Origin: Oscillospiraceae bacterium
GTDB taxonomy: Bacteria > Bacillota > Clostridia > Oscillospirales > Ruminococcaceae
NCBI GenBank assembly: GCA_017848115.1
Contig: JAGAKZ010000028.1
Coordinates: 62,001-126,000 of the forward strand
Direction: 5' to 3'
Length of the DNA: 64,000 nucleotides
Shown: positions 9,304 through 17,702 of the stretch, one piece after another
Layout: each line of letters begins with the position of its first letter
Numbering within the stretch: position 1 is the first letter of the stretch
Made by a program: the position numbers and the translations under genes
Notes under the pieces: model-generated
Seen by the model: only the letters and a program-made list of their open reading frames with translations
What the model was told of the DNA's origin: nothing
Databases searched by the model: none

Positions 9304-10152
9304 CTACTCCTTTAGTGAAGAAGATATAATACCCTGTTCAAGATAATCCTGTCCTGTTATAAACACAAATACCGCAGGAACAAGCGTTATAACTGATGAT
9401 GTCAGCATCAGTTCAGCATTGCTCATATCCAGCATAGGCAGATACAGCGATAAAGGAAATTTACTTTTATCATTGATAAATGCCAGTGGCTGTTCTACCA
9501 TATTCCAGTAATCCAGAAAACTTAGTACCAGACATGAAAGAATACCATGCTTACCAAGCGGTAAACCTATATACCGCAAAACCTGCCATTCATTTGCTCC
9601 GTCTGTACGTGCCGAATCTGCAATATCACGAGGAATATCTGCAAATCCACGATAAATCAGAAAAACTGAAAATGTTGAGAATATCGCCGGCAGTATAACT
9701 GACCACCTTGTATTCATCAACTGAATCTTATCAAGTACAATGTACTGTGAAAGCATAGTCACCTGAAAAGGCATCAACATAAAAATTACATACATATTGA
9801 ATAATAGTTTCTTACCTTTAAAACGAAAAGAAGCAAATGCCCATGCAGACGGTACTGCCACCAAAAGCTGAAATACAAGAATAATTCCAGTCATCAACAG
9901 TGAATTCCAGAATACAGTATAAAACTCCGGTGTAAAAATGAGCAGATCTATAAAATGACTAAGTGTAGGATACTGAGGAATATAATGAATATCCACATAT
10001 TCACCTGTAAATTGTATCAGCGAAGAAGTCATTTCTGCCAGCTCATCTGAATCCTGCACCGACAGCAGAATAACAAGAATTACAGGATAAACTGTCACAA
10101 AAGAAATCAGCATAAATATAAAATATAAAATAACTGTCCTTAATTTTTTCAT
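9304..10152 (-). CDS. ABC permease, MalG/carbohydrate uptake type
   Basis: 282 aa from the ATG at 10152 (AAGGAGAG ribosome site; an upstream in-frame ATG at 10221 lies inside the preceding gene). Six predicted membrane segments. The EAA loop, DSARTDGANEWQVLRYIGLPLG near 190-211, marks the site that docks the ATPase of a binding-protein-dependent importer. It begins 2 bp after the stop of the partner permease. No ATPase gene is in the operon; Gram-positive sugar importers often share one encoded elsewhere (MsmK type). Confidence 0.85.
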   Translation of the reverse strand: MKKLRTVILYFIFMLISFVTVYPVILVILLSVQDSDELAEMTSSLIQFTGEYVDIHYIPQYPTLSHFIDLLIFTPEFYTVFWNSLLMTGIILVFQLLVAVPSAWAFASFRFKGKKLLFNMYVIFMLMPFQVTMLSQYIVLDKIQLMNTRWSVILPAIFSTFSVFLIYRGFADIPRDIADSARTDGANEWQVLRYIGLPLGKHGILSCLVLSFLDYWNMVEQPLAFINDKSKFPLSLYLPMLDMSNAELMLTSSVITLVPAVFVFITGQDYLEQGIISSSLKE

Positions 10153-10154
10153 AT

Positions 10155-11006
10155 TCAGCTCTCCTTGTCCCACACACGCTGCAATAATACGATAGCAAGA
10201 AAAACCACCCCAAATACACATACTGCTGCTGCAGCCATTTTATCAAGTTCCATATTAACAAACCAGTTATTGAACAGATGTTGTAAAAGATATATACTGT
10301 CATGAGGATATGAACCGGCAACAAGATAAGCTTCACGAAACACCTTAAATGAATTCAGAAAAGAAATAATCGTAATAGTATACAGTGTAGGTTTAAGGTT
10401 CGGAAGAATAATGCAAAACAAACATTGCCGTTCATTTGCTCCGTCAACCTTTGCAGCATCTGTCAGTGATACAGAAATATTCATTATCCCTGTCAGCCAC
10501 AAAAGCACCGTATAGCCAAGATTTTTCCAGATATAACTTCCTGTAAGCACCCAGAATGCTGCCATACTATGCAGAAAACTTATTTTTTCACCACCACATC
10601 CGATGATAACAGAGTTAATATATCCCGCATCATCAAAAAGGATATACCACACAAACACAAGTGTCGCTGTAGGTACTGCAAGCGGAAACAGGAGTATTGA
10701 TTTAATAAGCCTGATATATTTTAGTTTGCATAAAGCATAGGAAATAAAAAATGATATTATTATTAATAACGGTAAACATACAACTGTAAACAATACTGTA
10801 TTTTTCACTGCCAGTGTGAAAGCTTCATTTTCAAAAATTATACTGAAATTATGAAATCCTATAAACTCCCCTGTAATTGCTGCACAAAAAGAACGTCTTA
10901 CAGAATCAATAAAAGGTATCAAAATAAAAATCAAAACACCGGCCAGACCGGGCATAAGAAATGGTATATGCTTAAGATTTTGTTTATGTAAAGTAAAATG
11001 TTTCAT
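10155..11006 (-). CDS. ABC permease, MalF/UgpA uptake type
   Basis: 283 aa, six membrane segments beginning FLMPGLAGVLIFILIPF (about 15-31), which is typical of the first permease in carbohydrate importers. EAA loop DAAKVDGANERQCLFCIILP near 189-208. It starts 4 bp after the lipoprotein gene stops; its ribosome site lies inside that gene's end, so the genes are translationally coupled. It should form a heterodimer with the 9304-10152 product. The substrate cannot be read from sequence. Confidence 0.85.
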   Translation of the reverse strand: MKHFTLHKQNLKHIPFLMPGLAGVLIFILIPFIDSVRRSFCAAITGEFIGFHNFSIIFENEAFTLAVKNTVLFTVVCLPLLIIISFFISYALCKLKYIRLIKSILLFPLAVPTATLVFVWYILFDDAGYINSVIIGCGGEKISFLHSMAAFWVLTGSYIWKNLGYTVLLWLTGIMNISVSLTDAAKVDGANERQCLFCIILPNLKPTLYTITIISFLNSFKVFREAYLVAGSYPHDSIYLLQHLFNNWFVNMELDKMAAAAVCVFGVVFLAIVLLQRVWDKES

Positions 11007-11010
11007 TGTG

Positions 11011-13188
11011 TTATTCCTTCATTCTCAGGTCAAGTTGTCTTGTAATCTCCTCAACAGCTTCTTCCGGGGTAAGATGACCTTCAATACATTTTGTTCCGGT
11101 ATCAATGATGATCTGCTTTGTAATCATATCAATATATATCGGTGTGTCAAGGCTTCCAAGCAATTTTTTAAATTCACTTACCTCACTCTCATCCATCCAT
11201 TTACTATAAACTGTCGATCCCCGTGTAACATCAGTGTTCCAATACGAAAAAAAAATTTCTTTATTGTATTTAATTTTGTTTTTTTCATAGAAATTATCAA
11301 GTGTATTACGATTTACCGGAAATCCGTCTCCCAGCTCTGTCTTTTGAACATTATCTGACACGGCACACGCAATAAAATCAAATGCCTCTTCCCTATTCTC
11401 TGTTGAAGCCATTATGCCAAGATTACATACCGGTAAAAATGCAGTACTTCCATTTTTTAAACCAAATCGAAATTCTGTTGAATTTGGATTTTCATAACCA
11501 TCAAATGAAGTTACTATATTTAAGGCATACTCAAATCCATTAACCATACCAATAGTCATACTAACAGATGGATCATACAACGTCATTAACGCATAATCGG
11601 AACAAAAACCAAGATATTTTCGTGGTAAACTAGAACTCATAATAAGTGTTCCTTCAGTACCAAGATCATTATTTTCACATATCCGACAGCATGATTCCAA
11701 AAAAATGGTAAGATATTCTGTATTAATTCCATCATCCGTAAAAATCCGTTCACTCTCACCAATTAAAGCTGTATCCAAAATCCTCCCCATATCAGCCATC
11801 AGAATCGGATATAGTTTTCCTTGTTCCTTTCTGACGCTTTCGGTAAAGTCTGCAATATCTGCTATATTATCTGTATTTGCAAGAATTTCACCGTCACCTA
11901 CTATTCCGAACAATTCAAATTTAGCAGCAACTGAATATAGTTTATCACTTTGACTCCACCTTGCAACATTATCAAGTAAAATATTATCCGGATTCCAACT
12001 GCTTTCATTTTCACTTAGGTCAAGGAGCATATTTTTTTCAATATAACTTTCAATATCAAGTCCATCAAGCAACAGAACATCCGGAGCATCTCCTGAAAGA
12101 ACTGCTGTTGTCAGATTTTTTAGTGCATCATCATAAGTAATTCCTTTTCTCATACCAACTTCATAATCAACACGTACATTCGGATTTTTCATTTTATACT
12201 CCAAAATAATCTGAGATAAAGTATCATTATTATTAAGACTATACACTTTAAGTGTAGATGTAATTTCATTAACAGCATCAGCGTCATAACGATAATGCAT
12301 AATTGTATTGTCATCGTAAGAAACGAAAAAACCGTTATCTGTACTGCAAATTACTGAACAGGCTCTGTATGCAGGATTAGCCATTTTACACGAATAACCA
12401 TCTATAAGCTGTTCAACTATATTTCCTCCCATCACATATCGGTATAAACCTTTATCAGAAAGAATATAAAAAGCCCCTTTCTCTCCACTGCAAATATCCC
12501 TTACAACTTCCCCCTGTTCATTAATAAAATCCTGTATTGCCTCTGGAGTTTCTATAACCATTTCATTTTTATAATCATAGAAAAAAATTTCCTTATCGCT
12601 TATTGCAATAACATAATCTTCGACTACGTCTAATGTCTGTATCAGATTTTCAGAAGAAAAAAGCAAATTTACTTTTTGTCTTTTTGCATCAATTTCATAG
12701 ATACCATAACCTTGAGTTTCATATTTGTAGGCAAATAGACGTCCATCACATGAGTATTCATAATCGTAAAAATAATGATCAAATGAAAGTTTTGAAAACT
12801 GTCCTTCTTCCGTAATCAAAGCGTATTTCATATCATTATAACCCTCTGAATAATCAAAATAACTAATAAAATACTCTCCCATAGGTGAAGACACCATACT
12901 ACTTAATTCAATATTTTCCAAGTTAGAAGAGAGATAATTTATAGGATCACTCACTGTAAATCTATTATTTTCAATGTCTTCTGTATATTTTTCAAAATTT
13001 AATGTATCCAAAAAAACAGGAATATTATTTTCCGTATAAAATTCACTTATATTTCCGTTATGAGATATTTCCTCCTCCACATATCTTCCTTTGTATACAA
13101 TATTTCCTTCATCTTTTGATCCACTGCAACCTGTAATATTAAAAACAACCATAACTGCCATCACTAATGCAATCATTTTCTTACCCAT
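11011..13188 (-). CDS. Large lipoprotein: repeat/propeller-like N-terminal half fused to an extracellular solute-binding domain
   Basis: 725 aa from the ATG at 13188 (AGGAGG ribosome site 8 bp upstream; the in-frame ATG at 13224 lacks one). Signal peptide with lipobox NITGC (Cys21). Residues about 80-305 consist of short repeating beta-strand units with alternating aromatic and acidic residues (YFISYFDYSEGY, LFAYKYETQGYGIYEID, KGAFYILSDKGLYRYV), which suggests a beta-propeller. From about 311 the protein is a family-1-like solute-binding module: TLKVYSLNNNDTLSQIILEY, NPNVRVDYEVG, GDAPDVLLLDG near 378, and a C-terminal EAFDFIACAVSD...GDGFPVNRNTLD. First gene of the operon with two permeases and an efflux adaptor, divergent from the two-component system. 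Two larger paralogues occupy 57.6-63.7 kb. The propeller assignment is inferred; the SBP assignment is firm. Confidence 0.8.
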   Translation of the reverse strand: MGKKMIALVMAVMVVFNITGCSGSKDEGNIVYKGRYVEEEISHNGNISEFYTENNIPVFLDTLNFEKYTEDIENNRFTVSDPINYLSSNLENIELSSMVSSPMGEYFISYFDYSEGYNDMKYALITEEGQFSKLSFDHYFYDYEYSCDGRLFAYKYETQGYGIYEIDAKRQKVNLLFSSENLIQTLDVVEDYVIAISDKEIFFYDYKNEMVIETPEAIQDFINEQGEVVRDICSGEKGAFYILSDKGLYRYVMGGNIVEQLIDGYSCKMANPAYRACSVICSTDNGFFVSYDDNTIMHYRYDADAVNEITSTLKVYSLNNNDTLSQIILEYKMKNPNVRVDYEVGMRKGITYDDALKNLTTAVLSGDAPDVLLLDGLDIESYIEKNMLLDLSENESSWNPDNILLDNVARWSQSDKLYSVAAKFELFGIVGDGEILANTDNIADIADFTESVRKEQGKLYPILMADMGRILDTALIGESERIFTDDGINTEYLTIFLESCCRICENNDLGTEGTLIMSSSLPRKYLGFCSDYALMTLYDPSVSMTIGMVNGFEYALNIVTSFDGYENPNSTEFRFGLKNGSTAFLPVCNLGIMASTENREEAFDFIACAVSDNVQKTELGDGFPVNRNTLDNFYEKNKIKYNKEIFFSYWNTDVTRGSTVYSKWMDESEVSEFKKLLGSLDTPIYIDMITKQIIIDTGTKCIEGHLTPEEAVEEITRQLDLRMKE

Positions 13189-13219
13189 GGCAATATTCCT
13201 CCTTCTTTTATGTGTTCTT

Positions 13220-13225
13220 ATCATA
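13220..13225 (-). promoter_or_regulatory. Candidate -10 box of the lipoprotein/permease/adaptor operon
   Basis: TATGAT on the minus strand, 32 bp before the start codon. The matching -35 slot (13243-13248) has no TTGACA and falls inside the second ATCTCTAAA repeat, as expected for an activator-dependent promoter. Confidence 0.4.
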
Positions 13226-13233
13226 ACACATAA

Positions 13234-13276
13234 ATCTCTAAAGAATCTCTAAAATTATCTCTAATTTATCTCTAAA
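13234..13276. promoter_or_regulatory. Four phased direct repeats, probable response-regulator operator
   Basis: ATCTCTAAA at 13234-13242, ATCTCTAAA at 13245-13253, ATCTCTAAT at 13257-13265 and ATCTCTAAA at 13268-13276: start-to-start spacing 11, 12 and 11 bp, i.e. one helical turn each. Tandem repeats of this spacing are how OmpR/PhoB-family regulators bind. They sit midway between the ABC/adaptor operon and the divergent regulator gene, directly upstream of a TATAAT (13302-13307) on the plus strand and over the -35 slot of the minus-strand promoter. Confidence 0.7.
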
Positions 13277-13301
13277 TCTTCCGCAAAGCTGATTTTCGTG
13301 C

Positions 13302-13307
13302 TATAAT
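13302..13307 (+). promoter_or_regulatory. -10 box of the two-component operon
   Basis: TATAAT 22 bp before the proposed start at 13329. The -35 position (about 13279-13284) is poor, and the phased repeats end just upstream of it, consistent with autoactivation. Confidence 0.5.
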
Positions 13308-13328
13308 AAAAATTGTGAGGTGAGTTTT

Positions 13329-14012
13329 TTGCGAATTTTAATTATAGAAGATGATAAGAAACAATGCTATCTTCTGCAGTTTTGTCTTGAAAAAGAAGGT
13401 TATGCAGTTGATACTTGCTTTGACGGTGCAGAAGCAGGCTACTATCTTGATCAGAATGCATACGACATCGTCCTCCTTGACCGTATGCTTCCGAATAAAG
13501 ATGGTGTCACTATACTTCAGGAAATGCGTACCAAACAGAATATGACACCTGTTATCATGATCACTGCACTCGGAGAACTTTCAGATAAAATCAGTGGACT
13601 TGACAACGGTGCAGATGATTATATTGTAAAACCTTTTGAGTTTGAAGAGCTTATGGCAAGAATCCGCTGTCTGCTTCGTCGTCCGCCAAATCTTGAAAAC
13701 CTTAACCAACTTAAAATCGGTGATGTGATTTACAGTCAGGATACAAATGTACTCACAAGCACCAAAGACAGCTGTACACTTTCCCAGAAAGAAGGAGAAC
13801 TCTTACTTTTGTTTCTGAGAAATCCGAATCAGACTTTACAGAGAAGTACAATTCTTTCAAGAATATGGGGTGCAGACTACGAAATAGAAGACGGAAATCT
13901 TGATAACTATATATATTTTATCCGCAGACGGCTAAAAAACGCAGGAAGCTCATTAAACATCAAAACAATCCGTGGCATTGGTTATCGGTTAGAATCAGAA
14001 AGCGGGAACTAG
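13329..14012 (+). CDS. OmpR/PhoB-family response regulator
   Basis: 227 aa if it starts at TTG 13329, which has GAGGTGAG 6-8 bp upstream; a GTG at 13320 (three codons longer) lacks usable spacing. Receiver domain 1-115 with the acidic pair near residues 7-8 (ILIIEDDKK), phospho-acceptor Asp in DIVLLDRMLP near 51, Thr in MITALG and Lys in YIVKPFEFEEL near 101. C-terminal winged helix about 125-225 (ILSRIWGADYEIEDGNLDNY, RRRL, IRGIGYRLE). Co-transcribed with the kinase 3 bp downstream. It most likely binds the four ATCTCTAAA repeats and controls the divergent lipoprotein/permease/adaptor operon. Confidence 0.93.
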   Translation: MRILIIEDDKKQCYLLQFCLEKEGYAVDTCFDGAEAGYYLDQNAYDIVLLDRMLPNKDGVTILQEMRTKQNMTPVIMITALGELSDKISGLDNGADDYIVKPFEFEELMARIRCLLRRPPNLENLNQLKIGDVIYSQDTNVLTSTKDSCTLSQKEGELLLLFLRNPNQTLQRSTILSRIWGADYEIEDGNLDNYIYFIRRRLKNAGSSLNIKTIRGIGYRLESESGN

Positions 14013-14015
14013 ACT

Positions 14016-15287
14016 ATGTTCAAAAAAGTACATCTTAGGCTGACTATGCTTTTTACTTCTGTCACAACTATGATCATGATTATCATGTCAGCTTTCCACC
14101 TGTACACAAGCCATCGAAGCTTATATAAGAATGCACTTCTGAGTTTTCAGAATGATATCAATACTTTTACAATGAGCTTTGAAAAAAATAATTCTGTATC
14201 TTATGACTGGCTTTTAAATCTGCAAATCAATTATGAATACTTATTTTATATCTATGACAACGGTATCCCATTCAGATTTATGCATGACACTAAAAACCAG
14301 TCCGAACAGAAATTGATCGAAGATATCCGTTATTATTATCATAACAATATCACACCACTTACATCGCCCTATAAGGCTGTACATCAGGAATTTCTCTATA
14401 AGACTGACAGAAATAATTTTCATGTAAGTATTATCACTATTCCCGGTGAAAACAGTATAAGCGAAATATTTGTGGTACACTCTCTCGATATGATAAAAGA
14501 ACAACTACGTATGCTTTATTTGAGATTTGGCATTATAATTATTATAAGCGTTGCTGTTCTGTTTGCATTTTCATGGATATATACAAAAAAACTTTTGATG
14601 CCAATTAAGGAATCACAAGAAAAGCAATCACAATTTATCGCAGCAGCATCACATGAGATCAGAAACCCTGTCAATACAATTCTGTCAGCCCTCGGAGCAA
14701 TGGAAAAAGGCTCTCTGAAACAACAAAAAGAATTTGCCTCCATAGCAGAAAAAGAAGGCAAAAGACTCGCTTGTCTGACAAATGACCTGCTTACACTTGC
14801 AAGAAGTGACAGTCACAATTTTCAGACAACTTTTAGCAGAACAGAACTTGACACCCTTGTACTCGAATGTTATGAAGCCTTTTTGGCTCCTGCAAAAGAA
14901 AGGAAAATCAAACTTTCCATAGAACTTCCGGAAGATAGTATTGTTGCTGATAATGTAGACAGTGAACGTATAAAACAAGTTGTTGCTATACTTCTTGACA
15001 ACGCCATAAGCTATACACAAGAAGGAGGAACTGTAATTATAAGATGTATTCAAACCATAAAATCATATTGTATCGAAGTTGCAGACAACGGAAACGGCAT
15101 TGATGACACATCAAAAAAACAAATTTTTGACCGTTTTTACAGGGCAGATAAATCACGAACGAGTAAATCACATTTCGGACTTGGACTTTCCATTGCAAAA
15201 GAAATTGTAAAACTTCATCATGGAACAATTTCGGTTTCCGATACAAAAGGTGGCGGAGCTACATTCAGCGTAACATTACCCAAATAG
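14016..15287 (+). CDS. VanS-like sensor histidine kinase
   Basis: 423 aa. Two membrane segments (about 8-29 and 168-187) enclose a sensor domain of some 135 residues; a short cytoplasmic linker follows. H-box AASHEIRNPVNTILSALG near 209-226 supplies the phosphorylated His. The ATPase domain has N-box VVAILLDNAISYTQEGG, G1 VADNGNGID, F-box IFDRFYRA and G2 HFGLGLSIAKEI. All catalytic motifs are intact. The gene begins 3 bp after the regulator's stop codon and ends before a terminator. The signal is unknown; the neighbouring efflux adaptor suggests a cell-envelope or antimicrobial-peptide cue, but the solute-binding partner suggests a nutrient. Confidence 0.93.
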   Translation: MFKKVHLRLTMLFTSVTTMIMIIMSAFHLYTSHRSLYKNALLSFQNDINTFTMSFEKNNSVSYDWLLNLQINYEYLFYIYDNGIPFRFMHDTKNQSEQKLIEDIRYYYHNNITPLTSPYKAVHQEFLYKTDRNNFHVSIITIPGENSISEIFVVHSLDMIKEQLRMLYLRFGIIIIISVAVLFAFSWIYTKKLLMPIKESQEKQSQFIAAASHEIRNPVNTILSALGAMEKGSLKQQKEFASIAEKEGKRLACLTNDLLTLARSDSHNFQTTFSRTELDTLVLECYEAFLAPAKERKIKLSIELPEDSIVADNVDSERIKQVVAILLDNAISYTQEGGTVIIRCIQTIKSYCIEVADNGNGIDDTSKKQIFDRFYRADKSRTSKSHFGLGLSIAKEIVKLHHGTISVSDTKGGGATFSVTLPK

Positions 15288-15298
15288 TACATATATTA

Positions 15299-15343
15299 AA
15301 AACCTCGCATCTTTTTATGTAAGATACGAGGTTTTTTATTGTA
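15299..15343. terminator. Bidirectional terminator between the kinase gene and thrS
   Basis: AAAAACCTCGCATCTT / AAGATACGAGGTTTTTT with one mismatch; T-run on the plus strand and A-run (T on the minus strand) on the other side. Confidence 0.8.
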
Positions 15344-15361
15344 AAAATTTATAAAAATATA

Positions 15362-17305
15362 TTATCTAGCCTTCTCAGCTATTTCCTTAAGAAGCTTTGC
15401 AATAAGCTCATCATATGTCATAGTACCGAGGTCGCCGTCTTTTCTTGAACGTACAGCAACTTTTCCGTCATTTACTTCGTTATCACCGAGTACGAGCATA
15501 TAAGGAACTTTTTCAAGCTGTGCCTGTCTTATCTTGTAGCCGACTTTTTCTGCTCTGTCATCAACTGAACATCTTATACCCATAGCACTGAGTTTCTCGC
15601 AAATACCGTTTGTATAGTCAAGATGTCTGTCAGCAATAGGAATAAGTTTTACCTGTTCGGGAGCAAGCCAGAGCGGGAATGCGCCTGCATACTTTTCAAT
15701 GAGGTATGCAAGAGTTCTTTCATAACAGCCGAGTGATGTTCTGTGAATGATGTAAGGTCTGCGTTTTGAACCGTCAACATCTACGTATTCCATATTAAAC
15801 TGTTCTGCAAGAAGCTGGTCAACCTGAATTGTAACGATAGTATCTTCCTTGCCGTATACATTTCTGTACTGAATATCGAGTTTAGGTCCGTAGAATGCTG
15901 CTTCGTCAATACCGATAGTATATTCTACACCGAGATCATCAAGTATCTTACCCATGATGCTCTGTGCTTCTTCCCACTGTTCAGGAGTACCGATATACTT
16001 TTCTGTATTATCAGGATCCCACTGAGAGAAACGGAATGTACAGTCTTCAAGCATACCAACAGTTTCAAGAACATATTTTGCAAGTTCAAGACAGCCCTTG
16101 AATTCTTCTTCAAGCTGTTCAGGTCTTAAAATAAGATGTCCTTCTGAAATAGTGAACTGACGTACACGAATAAGTCCGTGCATTTCACCACTGTCTTCAT
16201 TTCTGAACAAAGTTGAAGTTTCACCAAGACGCATAGGAAGATCTCTGTATGAACGCTGTCTGTTAAGAAACACCTGATACTGGAAAGGGCAAGTCATAGG
16301 ACGAAGAGCAAAACATTCCTTTGTTTCATCCTTAGGATCGCCGAGAACAAACATACCATCAAGATAGTGATCCCAGTGACCTGAGATCTTGTAGAGATCT
16401 GACTTTGCCATAAGAGGTGTCTTTGTAAGGAGATAACCGCGTTTCTGTTCTTCATCTTCGATCCAGCGCTGGAGAAGCTGAACAACTCTTGCTCCCTTAG
16501 GAAGAAGTACAGGAAGTCCCTGACCGATAACATCAACTGTTGTGAAAAGTTCAAGTTCACGTCCGAGCTTATTGTGGTCACGAAGTTTAGCTTCTTCACG
16601 CTGTTTTATATCAGCCTCAAGGTCAGCAGCCTTAGGATATGCTGTTGCATATATACGTGAAAGCATCTTGTTTTTCTCTGAACCTCTCCAGTAAGCACCT
16701 GTACATGAAAGAAGCTTGAATGCCTTTACGCCTGATGTAGAGAGAAGATGAGGACCTGCACAGAGATCTGTAAATTCACCCTGTCTGTAGAATGAGATAG
16801 GTTCTCCGTTTTCTGCGTGTTCTTCACAGAGTTCTACCTTGTAAGGTTCATTCTGTTCTTTGAGATAAGCGATAGCTTCCTGTGGTGACATCTCAAACTG
16901 TTCAAGTTTTATGCCTTCCTTAACTATCTTCTTCATTTCCGCTTCTATCTTTAAAAGTTCATCTGCTGAAAATGGTTTTTCTATATCAAAATCATAATAA
17001 AAACCATTGTCTATAGCAGGACCGATTGCAAGTTTAACAGACGGATACAGACGCTTTACAGCCTGAGCGAGAATATGCGACGCTGTATGCCAGAATGTTT
17101 TCTTACCCTCGATAGTATCAAAAGTCATTACTTCAAACTCACAGTCGTTATTGATCACGGTTCTGATATCCTTTACCTCACCGTCTACTTTGATACAGCA
17201 AGCTGCTTTCAGAAGTCCTGAACCTATGCCCTTGATTATTTCAACAGCTGAAAGTCCAGCTTCGACTTCTCTTATGCTTCCATCTTTTAATGTAAGCTTA
17301 ATCAT
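15362..17305 (-). CDS. thrS: Threonyl-tRNA synthetase
   Basis: 647 aa from the ATG at 17305; upstream in-frame ATGs lie inside the T-box leader. TGS domain 1-62, second editing domain about 63-225 with HTASHILAQAVKRL (HxxxH) and the later TDLCAGPHL (C-x-x-x-H) zinc-like site, class II catalytic core about 245-535 with motif 2 region RPMTCPFQYQVF, FRNEDSGEMHGL (RVRQFT follows) and motif 3 HRTSLGCYERTLAYLIE, and an anticodon-binding domain (about 540-647, VKLIPIADRHLDYT). It charges tRNA-Thr. Expression is controlled by the T-box immediately upstream, which senses uncharged tRNA-Thr. Codon use (AAG, CTT, GTA) resembles the strongly expressed genes of the window. Confidence 0.97.
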   Translation of the reverse strand: MIKLTLKDGSIREVEAGLSAVEIIKGIGSGLLKAACCIKVDGEVKDIRTVINNDCEFEVMTFDTIEGKKTFWHTASHILAQAVKRLYPSVKLAIGPAIDNGFYYDFDIEKPFSADELLKIEAEMKKIVKEGIKLEQFEMSPQEAIAYLKEQNEPYKVELCEEHAENGEPISFYRQGEFTDLCAGPHLLSTSGVKAFKLLSCTGAYWRGSEKNKMLSRIYATAYPKAADLEADIKQREEAKLRDHNKLGRELELFTTVDVIGQGLPVLLPKGARVVQLLQRWIEDEEQKRGYLLTKTPLMAKSDLYKISGHWDHYLDGMFVLGDPKDETKECFALRPMTCPFQYQVFLNRQRSYRDLPMRLGETSTLFRNEDSGEMHGLIRVRQFTISEGHLILRPEQLEEEFKGCLELAKYVLETVGMLEDCTFRFSQWDPDNTEKYIGTPEQWEEAQSIMGKILDDLGVEYTIGIDEAAFYGPKLDIQYRNVYGKEDTIVTIQVDQLLAEQFNMEYVDVDGSKRRPYIIHRTSLGCYERTLAYLIEKYAGAFPLWLAPEQVKLIPIADRHLDYTNGICEKLSAMGIRCSVDDRAEKVGYKIRQAQLEKVPYMLVLGDNEVNDGKVAVRSRKDGDLGTMTYDELIAKLLKEIAEKAR

Positions 17306-17342
17306 TACATCATATCCTTTCATAAAATAATTTTTATCAATA

Positions 17343-17644
17343 ATAAAAATCCCCCCGCACAACATATAAACGTTGTACGAGGGGCAATAATATTGCGGTT
17401 CCACCCTTGTTTTACAGAATATATCAACAAAATCAAAGTTTTTTCTCCCTGATATATCTTCTGTATCTCATTTGTGTTCAGATAACGGAGAACAACCGGT
17501 GTTTGTTAAACACACTCAGAGGACGGTATTCCTAATGAAAAATTTAAATCTCACTCACAGCCAACGGTAAGATCTCTCTGGATAAATTTTAGTTTCAATA
17601 AGACTTTCCTCATCATAGTATTAATAATATTAAATTTCAGATAT
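17343..17644 (-). ncRNA. T-box riboswitch upstream of thrS (Thr specifier)
   Basis: The minus strand carries the T-box core AAGGGTGGAACCGC (17408-17395). It is followed by a terminator hairpin, CCCCTCGTACAAC (17384-17372) pairing with GTTGTGCGGGG and then a T-run ending near 17343. The core sequence is placed to form the competing antiterminator. Upstream, a Stem I region (about 17610-17500) ends in the usual CTCTGAGTG element, and the triplet just before it, ACC at 17527-17525, reads as a Thr specifier codon. Uncharged tRNA-Thr would bind ACC and the T-box, prevent termination and allow thrS transcription. Confidence 0.92.
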
Positions 17645-17650
17645 AAATAT

Positions 17651-17679
17651 ATTATAATACTTTTTTTAAAATAAATCAA
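17651..17679 (-). promoter_or_regulatory. Promoter of the T-box/thrS transcript
   Basis: TTGATT (17679-17674), 17-bp spacer, TATAAT (17656-17651) on the minus strand, giving a start near 17644 and a leader of about 340 nt. Confidence 0.8.
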
Positions 17680-17702
17680 TGGCAATAAAATGGAAATATT
17701 TT

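Noticed and set aside
13211-13230. TGTGTT ... AACACA inverted repeat near the lipoprotein gene start
   Set aside because: Six-base arms flanking the -10 box in AT-rich DNA can arise by chance; not called as an operator.
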